Part shown: positions 43,538 to 54,599 of the stretch, piece after piece
How positions within the stretch are numbered: position 1 is the first letter of the stretch
Layout: the number at the start of each line of letters is the position of its first letter
From: Hofstenia miamia
Taxonomy: Eukaryota > Xenacoelomorpha > Acoela
Assembly (NCBI GenBank): GCA_004352715.1
Contig: SCFE01000116.1
Location: forward strand, 384,521 to 448,520
Direction of reading: 5' to 3'
Length of the DNA stretch: 64,000 nt
The notes under the pieces: generated by a model
The model's database searches: none
What the model was told of the DNA's origin: nothing
The model's input: the letters and a program-made list of their open reading frames with translations, nothing else
Program-made: the position numbers and the translations under genes

Positions 43538-45488
43538 GTATGAGTTAGAAGAAATTTACAAGAAACTATAGCATTTTTAACAATAAATTTTCAATTGTGA
43601 GAATTGGAAACAATTTAATATACTGCATATACAGTACATGGATTTTATTCTTGAGATTGAAAATTTGCGAGGCGCGGATCACATAATGGGGGACCCATTT
43701 CCACCACTGTATCGAAGTTTCCCTCTGTAGTTCTATCTCATGTAAGGCTAATCTGCGGAATGTTATTCATTTGAATCGATTACTTGTTAATTTATAAGAG
43801 AATGCTTAATTGGTCAAAATCATAATAAATACATTATGGAAGATTGAATGTCGAGATATTCCCCTTTGAAAAAAGTATCTTTTAATTCATTAATTGAAGA
43901 ATTCTTATCGTATTAGTTTAAGATTTGTTCGATTTGAATTTTAATGTTGTAAAGTAGTGAAAATCAGTGAACTGTCTTTGCATTACATTTTAGCAAAAAA
44001 TTCGTTTTGAGATCACTTGAAGTTTTCCAACTATATGTAACCAGAGCAATATCTCTAGTTCTTTTTTTCTCTAGGTGACATCAAGTAAATGTCTAATTTA
44101 TCTCAGTTATCAAAAGAAATTATTTAGATTAATTTCTATACCATAAAAAATTTTTGTTAAAACTTGATCATGTAGGGTTTAAACGTACAATTTCTCGTGT
44201 TTTATTCATCCAAAGCATGCTCATAAAGTAATATGCATGATATCGAATGGTTTTAGTTAAGTCTGAAATAGTATTGAAGTTTTGGGTAGTGTAGTTGACA
44301 ATTCTATAAATGTAATTTGATGGAAATACTCCTTTCTAAGAGAGAGTAAAGATTTATATTCCCTTACTATTTGAGGATTTACTAATGTTCGACTGCTTGT
44401 TAATAATATATTGGGAACATTGTGGAATAGTAATTCTTTTTAGAATATATCGATGAGCCACTCCAATGGTTTTTGCCTTCGTCGGCGTTACGTGTAGTTT
44501 GTATGAATTCCAACTAGTTTTTTATGTGCTTATTACGGTGCCGGCTACCTGTTTATTTGTGCAGTTCGAGGAATTTTGTATTTTATGACCCGTTTATTGT
44601 TTACTGTATGGTTCGTATTGCCGGTCTATACATGCCATCCGGTGCTTTTTGTTTGCGCGGCGTTTTTCAAATATTATATTTGTTTTCTACGCAAAATTTA
44701 TATACATTTCGTTTTGTATTCAACATTAAACAAAACTTTATCAGTATTTTTATTATGTTTATAATTGTAAATCTAATCCCTTTATATAACCATGTCTTTT
44801 TCAAATTATTGAAGTATTAATTCAATTTTATAATTGTTTCATGTATTCTATCATTAACAACATTTTGACCTGTGAAAGAAAATAATAATAACCTCTTTAA
44901 ATATATTGTAGGTTGAGATAACATGATGAATATAGATTTTTTCAATATTCGAATTAACTTGGTTATAAAAAAATGATTATCTTGGTTTCAAAAGTATATT
45001 GTCCTTAAGGATTTAAGTGTTGGTTTTCATCTTTTCAGTAACTTTGTTCTATAAATTTAAAAGCAATTGAATGTTTCTGTTTTATCAAATTTTAAGAGAT
45101 TCTTTAAATTTATTGAAATTAGGATCTTTAATTTCGGGATGGAATTTGTTCCAGATAAGATAAGATAATATATTCTTTATTCAGATAAATATTGACAATT
45201 AAAAACTGATAATTTATCTGAATACGTCAAAAATATACAAACATACATACAAATACATACAAAAGCAAAGTATACTATGCAATAAATCTAACAGGCTAGG
45301 GAGAAATTACTAGATTTCAAGTACGGGTTGTTGAGTAATCATTGTTGTAGAATTTGTATCCTAACCATGATTGTCCTGAGATATAATTTTGCTTAAGATA
45401 AATTTTAATTTGTTTCTTAGCTCTTAGTTTTTCAATATTCTTTATCTCTTTAGGTAATGAATTCCATGTTCTGATAGCGGTATTAATA
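43538..45488. repeat. Duplicated block Q (lacks 1048 bp present in P)
   Basis: Matches 38165-39559 joined directly to 40608-41168. The junction ACATGATG|AATATAG has only a 2-bp TG microhomology with the other copy and no target duplication around the extra segment, so a deletion here is more likely than an insertion in P. Confidence 0.9.
45155..45488 (-). mobile_element. LINE family D, 3' end (copy in block Q), minus strand
   Basis: Same sequence as 40834-41168, with hairpin arms at 45179-45190 and 45212-45223 and the C-terminal 'IRTWNSLPKEI' coding block at the gap edge (AIRTW here, TIRTW in the other copy). It is the duplicate of copy 1, not an independent insertion. Confidence 0.85.
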
Positions 45489-46488
45489 NNNNNNNNNNNN
45501 NNNNNNNNNNNNNNNNNNNNNNNNNNNNNNNNNNNNNNNNNNNNNNNNNNNNNNNNNNNNNNNNNNNNNNNNNNNNNNNNNNNNNNNNNNNNNNNNNNNN
45601 NNNNNNNNNNNNNNNNNNNNNNNNNNNNNNNNNNNNNNNNNNNNNNNNNNNNNNNNNNNNNNNNNNNNNNNNNNNNNNNNNNNNNNNNNNNNNNNNNNNN
45701 NNNNNNNNNNNNNNNNNNNNNNNNNNNNNNNNNNNNNNNNNNNNNNNNNNNNNNNNNNNNNNNNNNNNNNNNNNNNNNNNNNNNNNNNNNNNNNNNNNNN
45801 NNNNNNNNNNNNNNNNNNNNNNNNNNNNNNNNNNNNNNNNNNNNNNNNNNNNNNNNNNNNNNNNNNNNNNNNNNNNNNNNNNNNNNNNNNNNNNNNNNNN
45901 NNNNNNNNNNNNNNNNNNNNNNNNNNNNNNNNNNNNNNNNNNNNNNNNNNNNNNNNNNNNNNNNNNNNNNNNNNNNNNNNNNNNNNNNNNNNNNNNNNNN
46001 NNNNNNNNNNNNNNNNNNNNNNNNNNNNNNNNNNNNNNNNNNNNNNNNNNNNNNNNNNNNNNNNNNNNNNNNNNNNNNNNNNNNNNNNNNNNNNNNNNNN
46101 NNNNNNNNNNNNNNNNNNNNNNNNNNNNNNNNNNNNNNNNNNNNNNNNNNNNNNNNNNNNNNNNNNNNNNNNNNNNNNNNNNNNNNNNNNNNNNNNNNNN
46201 NNNNNNNNNNNNNNNNNNNNNNNNNNNNNNNNNNNNNNNNNNNNNNNNNNNNNNNNNNNNNNNNNNNNNNNNNNNNNNNNNNNNNNNNNNNNNNNNNNNN
46301 NNNNNNNNNNNNNNNNNNNNNNNNNNNNNNNNNNNNNNNNNNNNNNNNNNNNNNNNNNNNNNNNNNNNNNNNNNNNNNNNNNNNNNNNNNNNNNNNNNNN
46401 NNNNNNNNNNNNNNNNNNNNNNNNNNNNNNNNNNNNNNNNNNNNNNNNNNNNNNNNNNNNNNNNNNNNNNNNNNNNNNNNNNNNNNNN
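45489..46488. other. Assembly gap (1000 N)
   Basis: Placeholder gap separating block Q from the first gypsy-like element copy. Confidence 1.
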
Positions 46489-46591
46489 TGAGATTACAAT
46501 GGCAGAGAGGAAGGTGAAACAAAGGGCAGCAGCCACAAGGTTCCCACTATAATTAACAGGGGCAGACTCTCAACACTACTTATTCCTTGAT

Positions 46592-47252
46592 GTGGACACA
46601 AAACAAAACTACAAACTATTGATCAGAGACTTTGTAGACTATTATGAAAATAAAAGCTTCAAAAACCAATATCAAATTATACTAAATTCTACAAAAATGA
46701 GGAAGACGGATGACATCCAAAATTATATCCAACAAATAGAACGATTATTGACACTCAGCTCAAGGGAAAGCACATATTCCAAGTATGACCTTTTTCTCAT
46801 ATCTGCAAAGGCATGCCAGAGAACATCTGTGTGCAATTCAAAATCAAGTGTGACTTAGATGACAAGCTGGAAAAGATGATCAAGAAAGCCGTAGACATAC
46901 AGGCAACAATAGAGAATAATGCTCACATCTATGAAAAAGTGATATGAATAAGGAAAAGCCAACAGAATGGAGAAATAACTACAAAAAACAGACAGGGAAC
47001 ACCAAGGCATACAAAGAGAAAAAAGCAGAAAAATTCATCAACATAAAAAACAAGGATGGGAAATCCAAAAAGGTAAGAGAAAGAGATATAAAATGCTATG
47101 CTTGTGGACAAAAGGGGCACAGGAAGGTTGAGTGCAGAAAACAAATCAACATGATCAGAGAGGAAGAAGCATATTATGACGATGAGGACATAATCAAATC
47201 TGAATCAGAATTGGTAGAGGATCCCCAAAGAGAGGAAGAATCAGAAAACTAG
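46592..47252 (+). pseudogene. gag remnant, copy 1
   Basis: Two frames (46592-46858 and 46944-47252) give a capsid-like helical region and a nucleocapsid with one CCHC zinc knuckle (C-X2-C-X4-H-X4-C at 47094-47135), then an acidic tail. A frameshift near 46800 and a TGA near 46945 break it. Gag would coat the RNA and form the particle. Confidence 0.85.
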
Positions 47253-47329
47253 TCAGAGTGCTGACTCAAAAAAACCGAGCACCAATAATGATTATGACAA
47301 ATTTGGATAACATTAACATGATAATGATA

Positions 47330-47762
47330 ATGATAAACGTGATTTTAACAAAATCAACGATTGATATGTGAGCAGCAACATCAATAATAATGGATGAGTG
47401 TGTGACAAAACTGGGATTTAAATGAGCTGACTTACAGTGTTTGAACAAAAGGTAAGATTGAGGCAGTACAGATTAGAATAGTGAACACAACCTTTGAGCA
47501 AACACTAGTGGTAATAGATACCCACAACAATTTACTGCCCTATGAGGTAATATTAGGTGATGATTTCCTGACAAAAAATTATGCTGACAGAATGATCAAA
47601 GTATGGGAAGAGGAAATCAAAATTGAAGAACAAGAAGGAAATCCGTCAACAATAGTCTTTGAATTGGAGGAAGATATAAAATTGCAACCATATCAATGGA
47701 GCATGCATGGAGTGAAAACGGAAGATATGATAACAGCAGATATAATGATTTACAACAATTAA
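47330..47762 (+). pseudogene. protease remnant, copy 1
   Basis: An aspartic protease fold is indicated by the AATSIIMD strand after the active-site position and by VILGDDFL, the conserved C-terminal 'iiLG.DfL' block. The place of the catalytic D-[ST]-G triad reads Asp-Met-stop (47363-47371). The same lesion is in copy 2. Confidence 0.75.
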
Positions 47763-47929
47763 TTTGAAGAGAGTGTCAATGCTGTCAAGTGTATGTGTGA
47801 TAAAAAACGGCAGAGGAAAAGTCCAGATACTTAACACAATGAATTGGAGCATCAACATGAAGAAAACAAATGTATGAATATTCAGACAGTATGTCAGATC
47901 TAGTATCAAAGCTATTTGGAGCAGAGTAG

Positions 47930-48065
47930 TTTGTATGGTCGACTCAAGGACTTACAAACAGAAACAGGAGGTACTCCACACTGCTGACTTGAGGGTGAGT
48001 GGATGAAAACCATCAATGTAGCAAGTACTCCCCATGGCCGACTCAAGGGCAGAGGGACAAAAGCC
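47930..48065. repeat. 54-bp tandem unit, expanded in copy 1 of the gypsy-like element
   Basis: TACTCCACACTGCTGACTTG and TACTCCCCATGGCCGACTCA start two units 54 bp apart. Copy 2 has a single unit at about 51783. An upstream half-site GGTCGACTCAAGG is at about 47938. Confidence 0.8.
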
Positions 48066-48229
48066 AAAGAAGAAGATCAGTACAAAATACCCAAATTGGC
48101 AGAAGAGGAATACCAACACCTGAGCACAGCACAATTACAACAACTTCAAGAGGTGCTAGAGAAACACAAATGAATATTTAACAACGGAGAAAAAAGTGTG
48201 GGACAAGCAATTGGCAAAACACACAAGAT

Positions 48230-49151
48230 CATCACAACAACAAACAAACCAATAAAATTGCCAGTAAGGCAAGTGCCAGAGCAGATGAAGAACAAATACA
48301 ACAGGATACTCAATGAATTGATCGATAACAAAATAATATGACCCAGTGAAAGGCCATATGCCACACGTACAGTATTTGTGAAACAGGGAGACAAACACAG
48401 GTTATGCATAGACTTCCAGAAGTTGAATGAGGTAACAAAAAAAGATTCATACCCACTGCCAAGGATAGAGGACATGCCATGCAAAGCAAGGCAACGTAAG
48501 TACTTCACCTCAATAGACTTATGCAAAACATATTTGCAGGTGAGAATGGAAGAGGAAGACATAGAAAAAACGGTGTTCATAACTCCCTACGGCCTATACA
48601 AATGGATATACATGACGTTTGGTCTCTACAATGCGCCTGCAAGATTTCAAAGATATATAACATAAATGTTGAAAAATAAGAAACACAAGATGGAGGATGG
48701 AGTGAATGCATATATATATCAATGACATCATTGTGACAAGCGACACAATCAAGGAACACCTGCAGAAACTGGAACAAACATTATCAATCCTCCAAAAAGC
48801 TGGCCTGAGAATCAACGGAAATAAGTGCGACATCTTAAAGGAAAAAATCATATTCTTAGGACGAGTCATTGAAAAAGGGCGAATATGCATGAAGGATAAT
48901 GCAAGAGATATGATCAGGAGAATAGAGAAACCGAACAACAAGAAGGACATCCACAGGATAATGGGCTTCTTCAATTATTATGGCACATTTATCCCCAACA
49001 TTGCAGAGAAGACCACCAAGATGACGCGGCTGATGAGAAAATCAGTACCATTCATATGGACATGGCAGGAGCAGGAGGAGCTTGACAAGATAAAAGAGGA
49101 GTTAGCAAAATTGTCATCACTAAATACGCCTAATTACAATGAAACATTTAT
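48230..49151 (+). pseudogene. reverse transcriptase and start of RNase H, copy 1
   Basis: RT blocks RLCIDFQKLNEVT, SYPLPRIEDM, YFTSIDL, YKWIYMTFGLYNAPARFQ and FLGRVIEKG with IMGFFNYYGTFIP are those of Ty3/gypsy polymerases. The catalytic YxDD box reads Y-I-N-D (48715-48726) and lies next to a TA-rich slip that shifts the frame, so the enzyme is dead. RNase H is cut off by the gap at 49152. Confidence 0.9.
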
Positions 49152-50151
49152 NNNNNNNNNNNNNNNNNNNNNNNNNNNNNNNNNNNNNNNNNNNNNNNNN
49201 NNNNNNNNNNNNNNNNNNNNNNNNNNNNNNNNNNNNNNNNNNNNNNNNNNNNNNNNNNNNNNNNNNNNNNNNNNNNNNNNNNNNNNNNNNNNNNNNNNNN
49301 NNNNNNNNNNNNNNNNNNNNNNNNNNNNNNNNNNNNNNNNNNNNNNNNNNNNNNNNNNNNNNNNNNNNNNNNNNNNNNNNNNNNNNNNNNNNNNNNNNNN
49401 NNNNNNNNNNNNNNNNNNNNNNNNNNNNNNNNNNNNNNNNNNNNNNNNNNNNNNNNNNNNNNNNNNNNNNNNNNNNNNNNNNNNNNNNNNNNNNNNNNNN
49501 NNNNNNNNNNNNNNNNNNNNNNNNNNNNNNNNNNNNNNNNNNNNNNNNNNNNNNNNNNNNNNNNNNNNNNNNNNNNNNNNNNNNNNNNNNNNNNNNNNNN
49601 NNNNNNNNNNNNNNNNNNNNNNNNNNNNNNNNNNNNNNNNNNNNNNNNNNNNNNNNNNNNNNNNNNNNNNNNNNNNNNNNNNNNNNNNNNNNNNNNNNNN
49701 NNNNNNNNNNNNNNNNNNNNNNNNNNNNNNNNNNNNNNNNNNNNNNNNNNNNNNNNNNNNNNNNNNNNNNNNNNNNNNNNNNNNNNNNNNNNNNNNNNNN
49801 NNNNNNNNNNNNNNNNNNNNNNNNNNNNNNNNNNNNNNNNNNNNNNNNNNNNNNNNNNNNNNNNNNNNNNNNNNNNNNNNNNNNNNNNNNNNNNNNNNNN
49901 NNNNNNNNNNNNNNNNNNNNNNNNNNNNNNNNNNNNNNNNNNNNNNNNNNNNNNNNNNNNNNNNNNNNNNNNNNNNNNNNNNNNNNNNNNNNNNNNNNNN
50001 NNNNNNNNNNNNNNNNNNNNNNNNNNNNNNNNNNNNNNNNNNNNNNNNNNNNNNNNNNNNNNNNNNNNNNNNNNNNNNNNNNNNNNNNNNNNNNNNNNNN
50101 NNNNNNNNNNNNNNNNNNNNNNNNNNNNNNNNNNNNNNNNNNNNNNNNNNN
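49152..50151. other. Assembly gap (1000 N)
   Basis: Separates the two gypsy-like copies. The 5' LTR of copy 2, and possibly the 3' part of copy 1, would lie here. Confidence 1.
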
Positions 50152-50214
50152 AAACACCATTTGCGTATAAACTATAATCACTAAACAATGAATGTAAGGC
50201 GTTATTTGTTAAAC

Positions 50215-51063
50215 AAACTTGATCTTAGGCAACTCTGCCTAAATTTAATGGGAAAGTGGACAGCTACAACCTGACATTTTTGGAATGGCTGCAAATGTTT
50301 GAGATTACAATGGCAGAGAGGAAGGTGAAACAAAGGGCAGCAGCCACAAGGTTCCCACTATAATTAACAGGGGCAGACTCTCAACACTACTTATTCCTTG
50401 ATGTGGACACAAAACAAAACTACAAACTATTGATCAGAGACTTTGTAGACTATTATGAAAATGAAAGCTTCAAAAACCAATATCAAATTATACTAAATTC
50501 TACAAAAATGAGGAAGACGGATGACATCCAAAATTATATCCAACAAATAGAACGATTATTGACACTCAGCTCAAGGGAAAGCACATATTCCAAGTATGAC
50601 CTTTTTCTCATATCTGCAAAGGCATGCCAGAGAACATCTGTGTGCAATTCAAAATCAAGTGTGACTTAGATGACAAGCTGGAAAAGATGATCAAGAAAGC
50701 CGTAGACATACAGGCAACAATAGAGAATAATGCTCACATCTATGAAAAAGTGATATGAATAAGGAAAAGCCAACAGAATGGAGAAATAACTACAAAAAAC
50801 AGACAGGGAACACCAAGGCATACAAAGAGAAAAAAGCAGAAAAATTCATCAACATAAAAAACAAGGATGGGAAATCCAAAAAGGTAAGAGAAAGAGATAT
50901 AAAATGCTATGCTTGTGGACAAAAGGGGCACAGGAAGGTTGAGTGCAGAAAACAAATCAACATGATCAGAGAGGAAGAAGCATATTATGACGATGAGGAC
51001 ATAATCAAATCTGAATCAGAATTGGTAGAGGATCCCCAAAGAGAGGAAGAATCAGAAAACTAG
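50215..51063 (+). pseudogene. gag remnant, copy 2
   Basis: The frame begins near 50215 (residues LRQLCLNLMGK in one frame, then a helical LEWLQMFEITMAERKV block). It continues through 50403-50669 and 50755-51063 to a CCHC knuckle at 50905-50946 and an acidic C-terminus (DPQREEESEN). A TAA at about 50362, a frameshift near 50620 and a TGA at about 50755 interrupt it. The interruptions are the same as in copy 1. Confidence 0.85.
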
Positions 51064-51129
51064 TCAGAGTGCTGACTCAAAAAAACCGAGCACCAATAAT
51101 GATTATGACAAATTTGGATAACATTAACA

Positions 51130-51573
51130 TGATAATGATAATGATAAACGTGATTTTAACAAAATCGATGATTGATATGTGAGCAGCAACATCAATAATA
51201 ATGGATGAGTGTGTGACAAAACTGGGATTTAAATGAGCTGACTTACAGTGTTTGAACAAAAGGTAAGATTGAGGCAGTACAGATTAGAATAGTGAACACA
51301 ACCTTTGAGCAAACACTAGTGGTAATAGATACCCACAACAATTTACTGCCCTATGAGGTAATATTAGGTGATGATTTCCTGACAAAAAATTATGCTGACA
51401 GAATGATCAAAGTATGGGAAGAGGAAATCAAAATTGAAGAACAAGAAGGAAAGCCGTCAACAATAGTCTTTGAATTGGAGGAAGATATAAAATTGCAACC
51501 ATATCAATGGAGCATGCATGGAGTGAAAACGGAAGATATGATAACAGCAGATATAATGATTTACAACAATTAA
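51130..51573 (+). pseudogene. protease remnant, copy 2
   Basis: The active-site triad position reads Asp-Met-stop (51174-51182), followed in frame by AATSIIMDECVTKLGF. A stop follows, then the frame 51292-51573 with VILGDDFL. As in copy 1, the active site is destroyed by the same two substitutions. Confidence 0.75.
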
Positions 51574-51979
51574 TTTGAAGAGAGTGTCAATGCTGTCAAG
51601 TGTATGTGTGATAAAAAACGGCAGAGGAAAAGTCCAGATACTTAACACAATGAATTGGAGCATCAACATGAAGAAAACAAATGTATGAATATTCAGACAG
51701 TATGTCAGATCTAGTATCAAAGCTATTTGGAGCAGAGTAGTTTGTATGGTCGACTCAAGGACTTACAAACAGAAACAGGAGGTACTCCACACTGCCGACT
51801 CGAGGGCAGAGGGACGAAAGCCAAAGAAGAAGATCAGTACAAAATACCCAAATTGGCTGAAGGGGAATACCAACACCTGAGCACAGCACAATTACAACAA
51901 CTTCAAGAGGTGCTAGAGAAACACAAATGAATATTTAACAATGGAGAAATAAGTGTGGGACAAGCAATTGGCAAAACAC

Positions 51980-52900
51980 ACAAGATCATCACAACAACAA
52001 ACAAACCAATAAAATTGCCAGTAAGGCAAGTGCCAGAGCAGATGAAGAACAAATACAACAGGATACTCAATGAATTGATTGATAACAAAATAATATGACC
52101 CAGTGAAAGGCCATATGCCACATGTACAGTATTTGTGAAACAGGGAGACAAACACAGGTTATGCATAGACTTCCAGAAGTTGAATGAGGTAACAAAAAAA
52201 GATTCATACCCACTGCCAAGGATAGAGGACATGCCATACAAAGCAAGGCAATGTAAGTACTTCACCTCAATAGACTTATGCAAAACATATTTGCAGGTGA
52301 GAATGGAAGAGGAAGACATAGAAAAAACGGTGTTCATAACTCCCTACGGCCTATACAAATGGATATACATGACGTTTGGTCTCTACAATGCGCCTGCAAG
52401 ATTTCAAAGATATATAACATAAATGTTGAAAAATAAGAAACACAAGATGGAGGATGGAGTGAATGCATATATATATCAATGACATCATTGTGACAAGCGA
52501 CACAATCAAGGAACACCTGCAGAAACTGGAACAAACATTATCAATCCTCCAAAAAGCTGGCCTGAGAATCAACGGAAATAAGTGCGACATCTTAAAGGAA
52601 AAAATCATATTCTTAGGACGAGTCATTGAAAAAGGGCGAATATGCATGAAGGATAATGCAAGAGATATGATCAGGAGAATAGAGAAACCGAACAACAAGA
52701 AGGACATCCAGAGGATAATGGGCTTCTTTAATTATTATGGCACATTTATCCCCAACATTGCAGGGAAGACCACCAAGATGACGCGGCTGATGAGAAAATC
52801 AGTACCATTCATATGGACATGGCTGGAGCAGGAGGAGCTTGACAAGATAAAAAAGGAGTTAGCAAAATTGTCATCACTAAATACGCCTAATTACAATGAA
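51980..52900 (+). pseudogene. reverse transcriptase, copy 2
   Basis: RT blocks as in copy 1, in two frames (52135-52422 and 52463-53044). The YxDD box is Y-I-N-D at 52472-52483 and is preceded by a frameshift in a TA-rich run. A TGA near 52096 and a TAA at 52420-52422 also break it. The connection domain IMGFFNYYGTFIPNIAGK is preserved. Confidence 0.9.
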
Positions 52901-52904
52901 ACAT

Positions 52905-53180
52905 TTATGCTGGACTGTGATGCCAGCAAGGTAGCAATTGGAGCAACTCTAGGACAAATAAAAGATGGCAAGGAAGTACCCATACAATTCTTTAGTCACA
53001 AGTTGAAACCAAGTGAAGAGAATTATGGGTCAACACAATTGTAAATGTTGGCATTGATTGAGAGCATAAAAAAATTTTAGACACTTCCTAATAGAATGAC
53101 AATTTAGAGTTCACACTGATAACAGTGGATTGGCATGGCTCAAGAAGTTTTCAGGTGATAAATCAGGAATAGTCTTGAGA
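52905..53180 (+). pseudogene. RNase H domain, copy 2
   Basis: LDCDASKVAIGATLGQ (first catalytic Asp) and FFSHKLKPSEENYGST are classic gypsy RNase H blocks. After a TAA at 53041-53043, a frameshift and a TGA, the frame HTDNSGLAWLKKFSGDKSG carries the 'TDH..L..l' block. Three lesions occur within 100 bp. Confidence 0.9.
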
Positions 53181-53519
53181 TGGAGCAAATACCTAAATGA
53201 ATTCACCTTCACGATTGAACACTTAAGAGGAACACTGCACACAAACACTGACTTTTGGACAGTGCTTCCTGAGTATCAGAGAGACGCAACCAAGGAAGAT
53301 GGAGAGAAAAAGCAACTCCAATTTCTACCACACACAGAGTACAAAGGACTTCCAGAGATGAACGTCGACAAGAAGGAACAAGCAGTGTTACCAATCACGA
53401 TAAAAGAAAAAATTTCAGAATTTGAAATTGTAGAAAAACAGAAGGATGGCGTGATATTAAGCAAAATCATAAGAAAATTACAAGAGCCAAGTGTGAAACT
53501 ATCAAAGTTAACCACGAGT

Positions 53520-54200
53520 TACTATGAGAGGTACAGATGGAAAAGGAACAAGAATGGACTCCTATACGCAGAAGGACAAACCAATAGAATTGCAATACCA
53601 GAATACTTTAAACACAAACTAGTGAGGAAAATCCACGAGAAGGGCCATTTGGGCATCACACAGACAGAGAGCACATTCAATGCAAGATTTTTCACAACAG
53701 CAATATGAAAGGTCACAGAAGAAATCATCAAAAAATGTATGGAATGTCTCCTCCACAATAAACAGCATTTTCCGACACAGAGGGCACCACTAGAAAACAT
53801 CATAGTGACGAAACCAAACAAGATCATACATATAGATTTGGAAAAGATGAGGAGGGGTACCAGTACCTCTAGTGATGGTGGACAACTTCACCAAATATGA
53901 GAAGCTAGTCCCAATGAGGAACACAATGGCTGAAACAACTGCCAACATAGTAATGAAAGAATGGATCCTGAAGTTCAGGGCAATGGAGATGATAATCACA
54001 GACAAGGGGCCACAATTTGAGAGCAACCTGTTCCAGGAAATGACACGCCTACTGGGAAGTCATAAGCAAAAGAACAACAGCATATCACCCACAAGCAAAT
54101 GGGAAGGTGGAGAGACTGAATAGAACTTTGATAAAATTGATTAGAGTCACAACCTCAAGAGTAGGAGGACGTAAATGGAGAGGTAATTGAAATTCCACTA
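53520..54200 (+). pseudogene. integrase remnant, copy 2
   Basis: The N-terminal HHCC zinc domain is visible as HEKGHLG followed by KKCMECLLHNK. The catalytic core shows HIDLEKM (first Asp) and ITDKGPQFES (second Asp), then HKQKNN in the region before the Glu. A TGA at 53706-53708, frameshifts near 53860 and a TAG near 54120 break it. There is no chromodomain that I can see after the core. Confidence 0.85.
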
Positions 54201-54599
54201 TCAATGCAATACTTCAACTACAGTGAAAAAATGGACAACCAGTATATGAATCAATTAAGAAGTCAAATAACATTGATACATGAGACAATGTGCCATAATA
54301 CAAAGAAATCCGCCATGAGACAGCAGTGAAACTACAATAAAAAAATCTATGGTCATGCACACAAAATAGGCAACACAGTATATGCATTTACACTGATAAA
54401 ACTAACAGACACAAGCCAGGTCTGAAAGCTAAAAACAATTTGGCAGGTCCATATAAGATAATGCAAGTACTGCCAAATAATGAGTATATGTTAAATAATG
54501 GCAGATTACTGCACTTTCAGAACCTAAAACAAGCAATGGCAGACATTGAGGAGTATAGATTAGATGAAAATGCCAAATTTAAAATTAACTGAATTAATG

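Larger units (their letters stand above)
46489..49151 (+). mobile_element. Ty3/gypsy-like LTR retrotransposon, copy 1 (gag to RNase H)
   Basis: Begins inside gag at the gap edge and ends in the next gap at the start of RNase H. It is about 99% identical to 50301-52908, with an extra 54 bp at about 47985-48040. Every stop and frameshift I compared is shared with copy 2. A-rich sense-strand composition is typical of such retroelements. Neither LTR is visible for this copy. Confidence 0.9.

Noticed and set aside
42533-43543. 336-codon ORF
   Set aside because: Entirely N; the same holds for ORFs across 45489-46488, 49152-50151, 60822-61821, 25381-25869 and 30932-31107.
47266-47448. Altered genetic code or programmed readthrough to explain shared stops in gag-pol
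   Set aside because: Host genes here use the standard code, and the stops coincide with frameshifts and a destroyed protease active site, so decay explains them better.
46929-49120. Minus-strand ORFs opposite gag-pol, some with hydrophobic runs resembling membrane proteins
   Set aside because: Antisense of A-rich gag-pol codons gives Phe/Leu/Ile-rich frames; identical in both copies because the sense sequence is.
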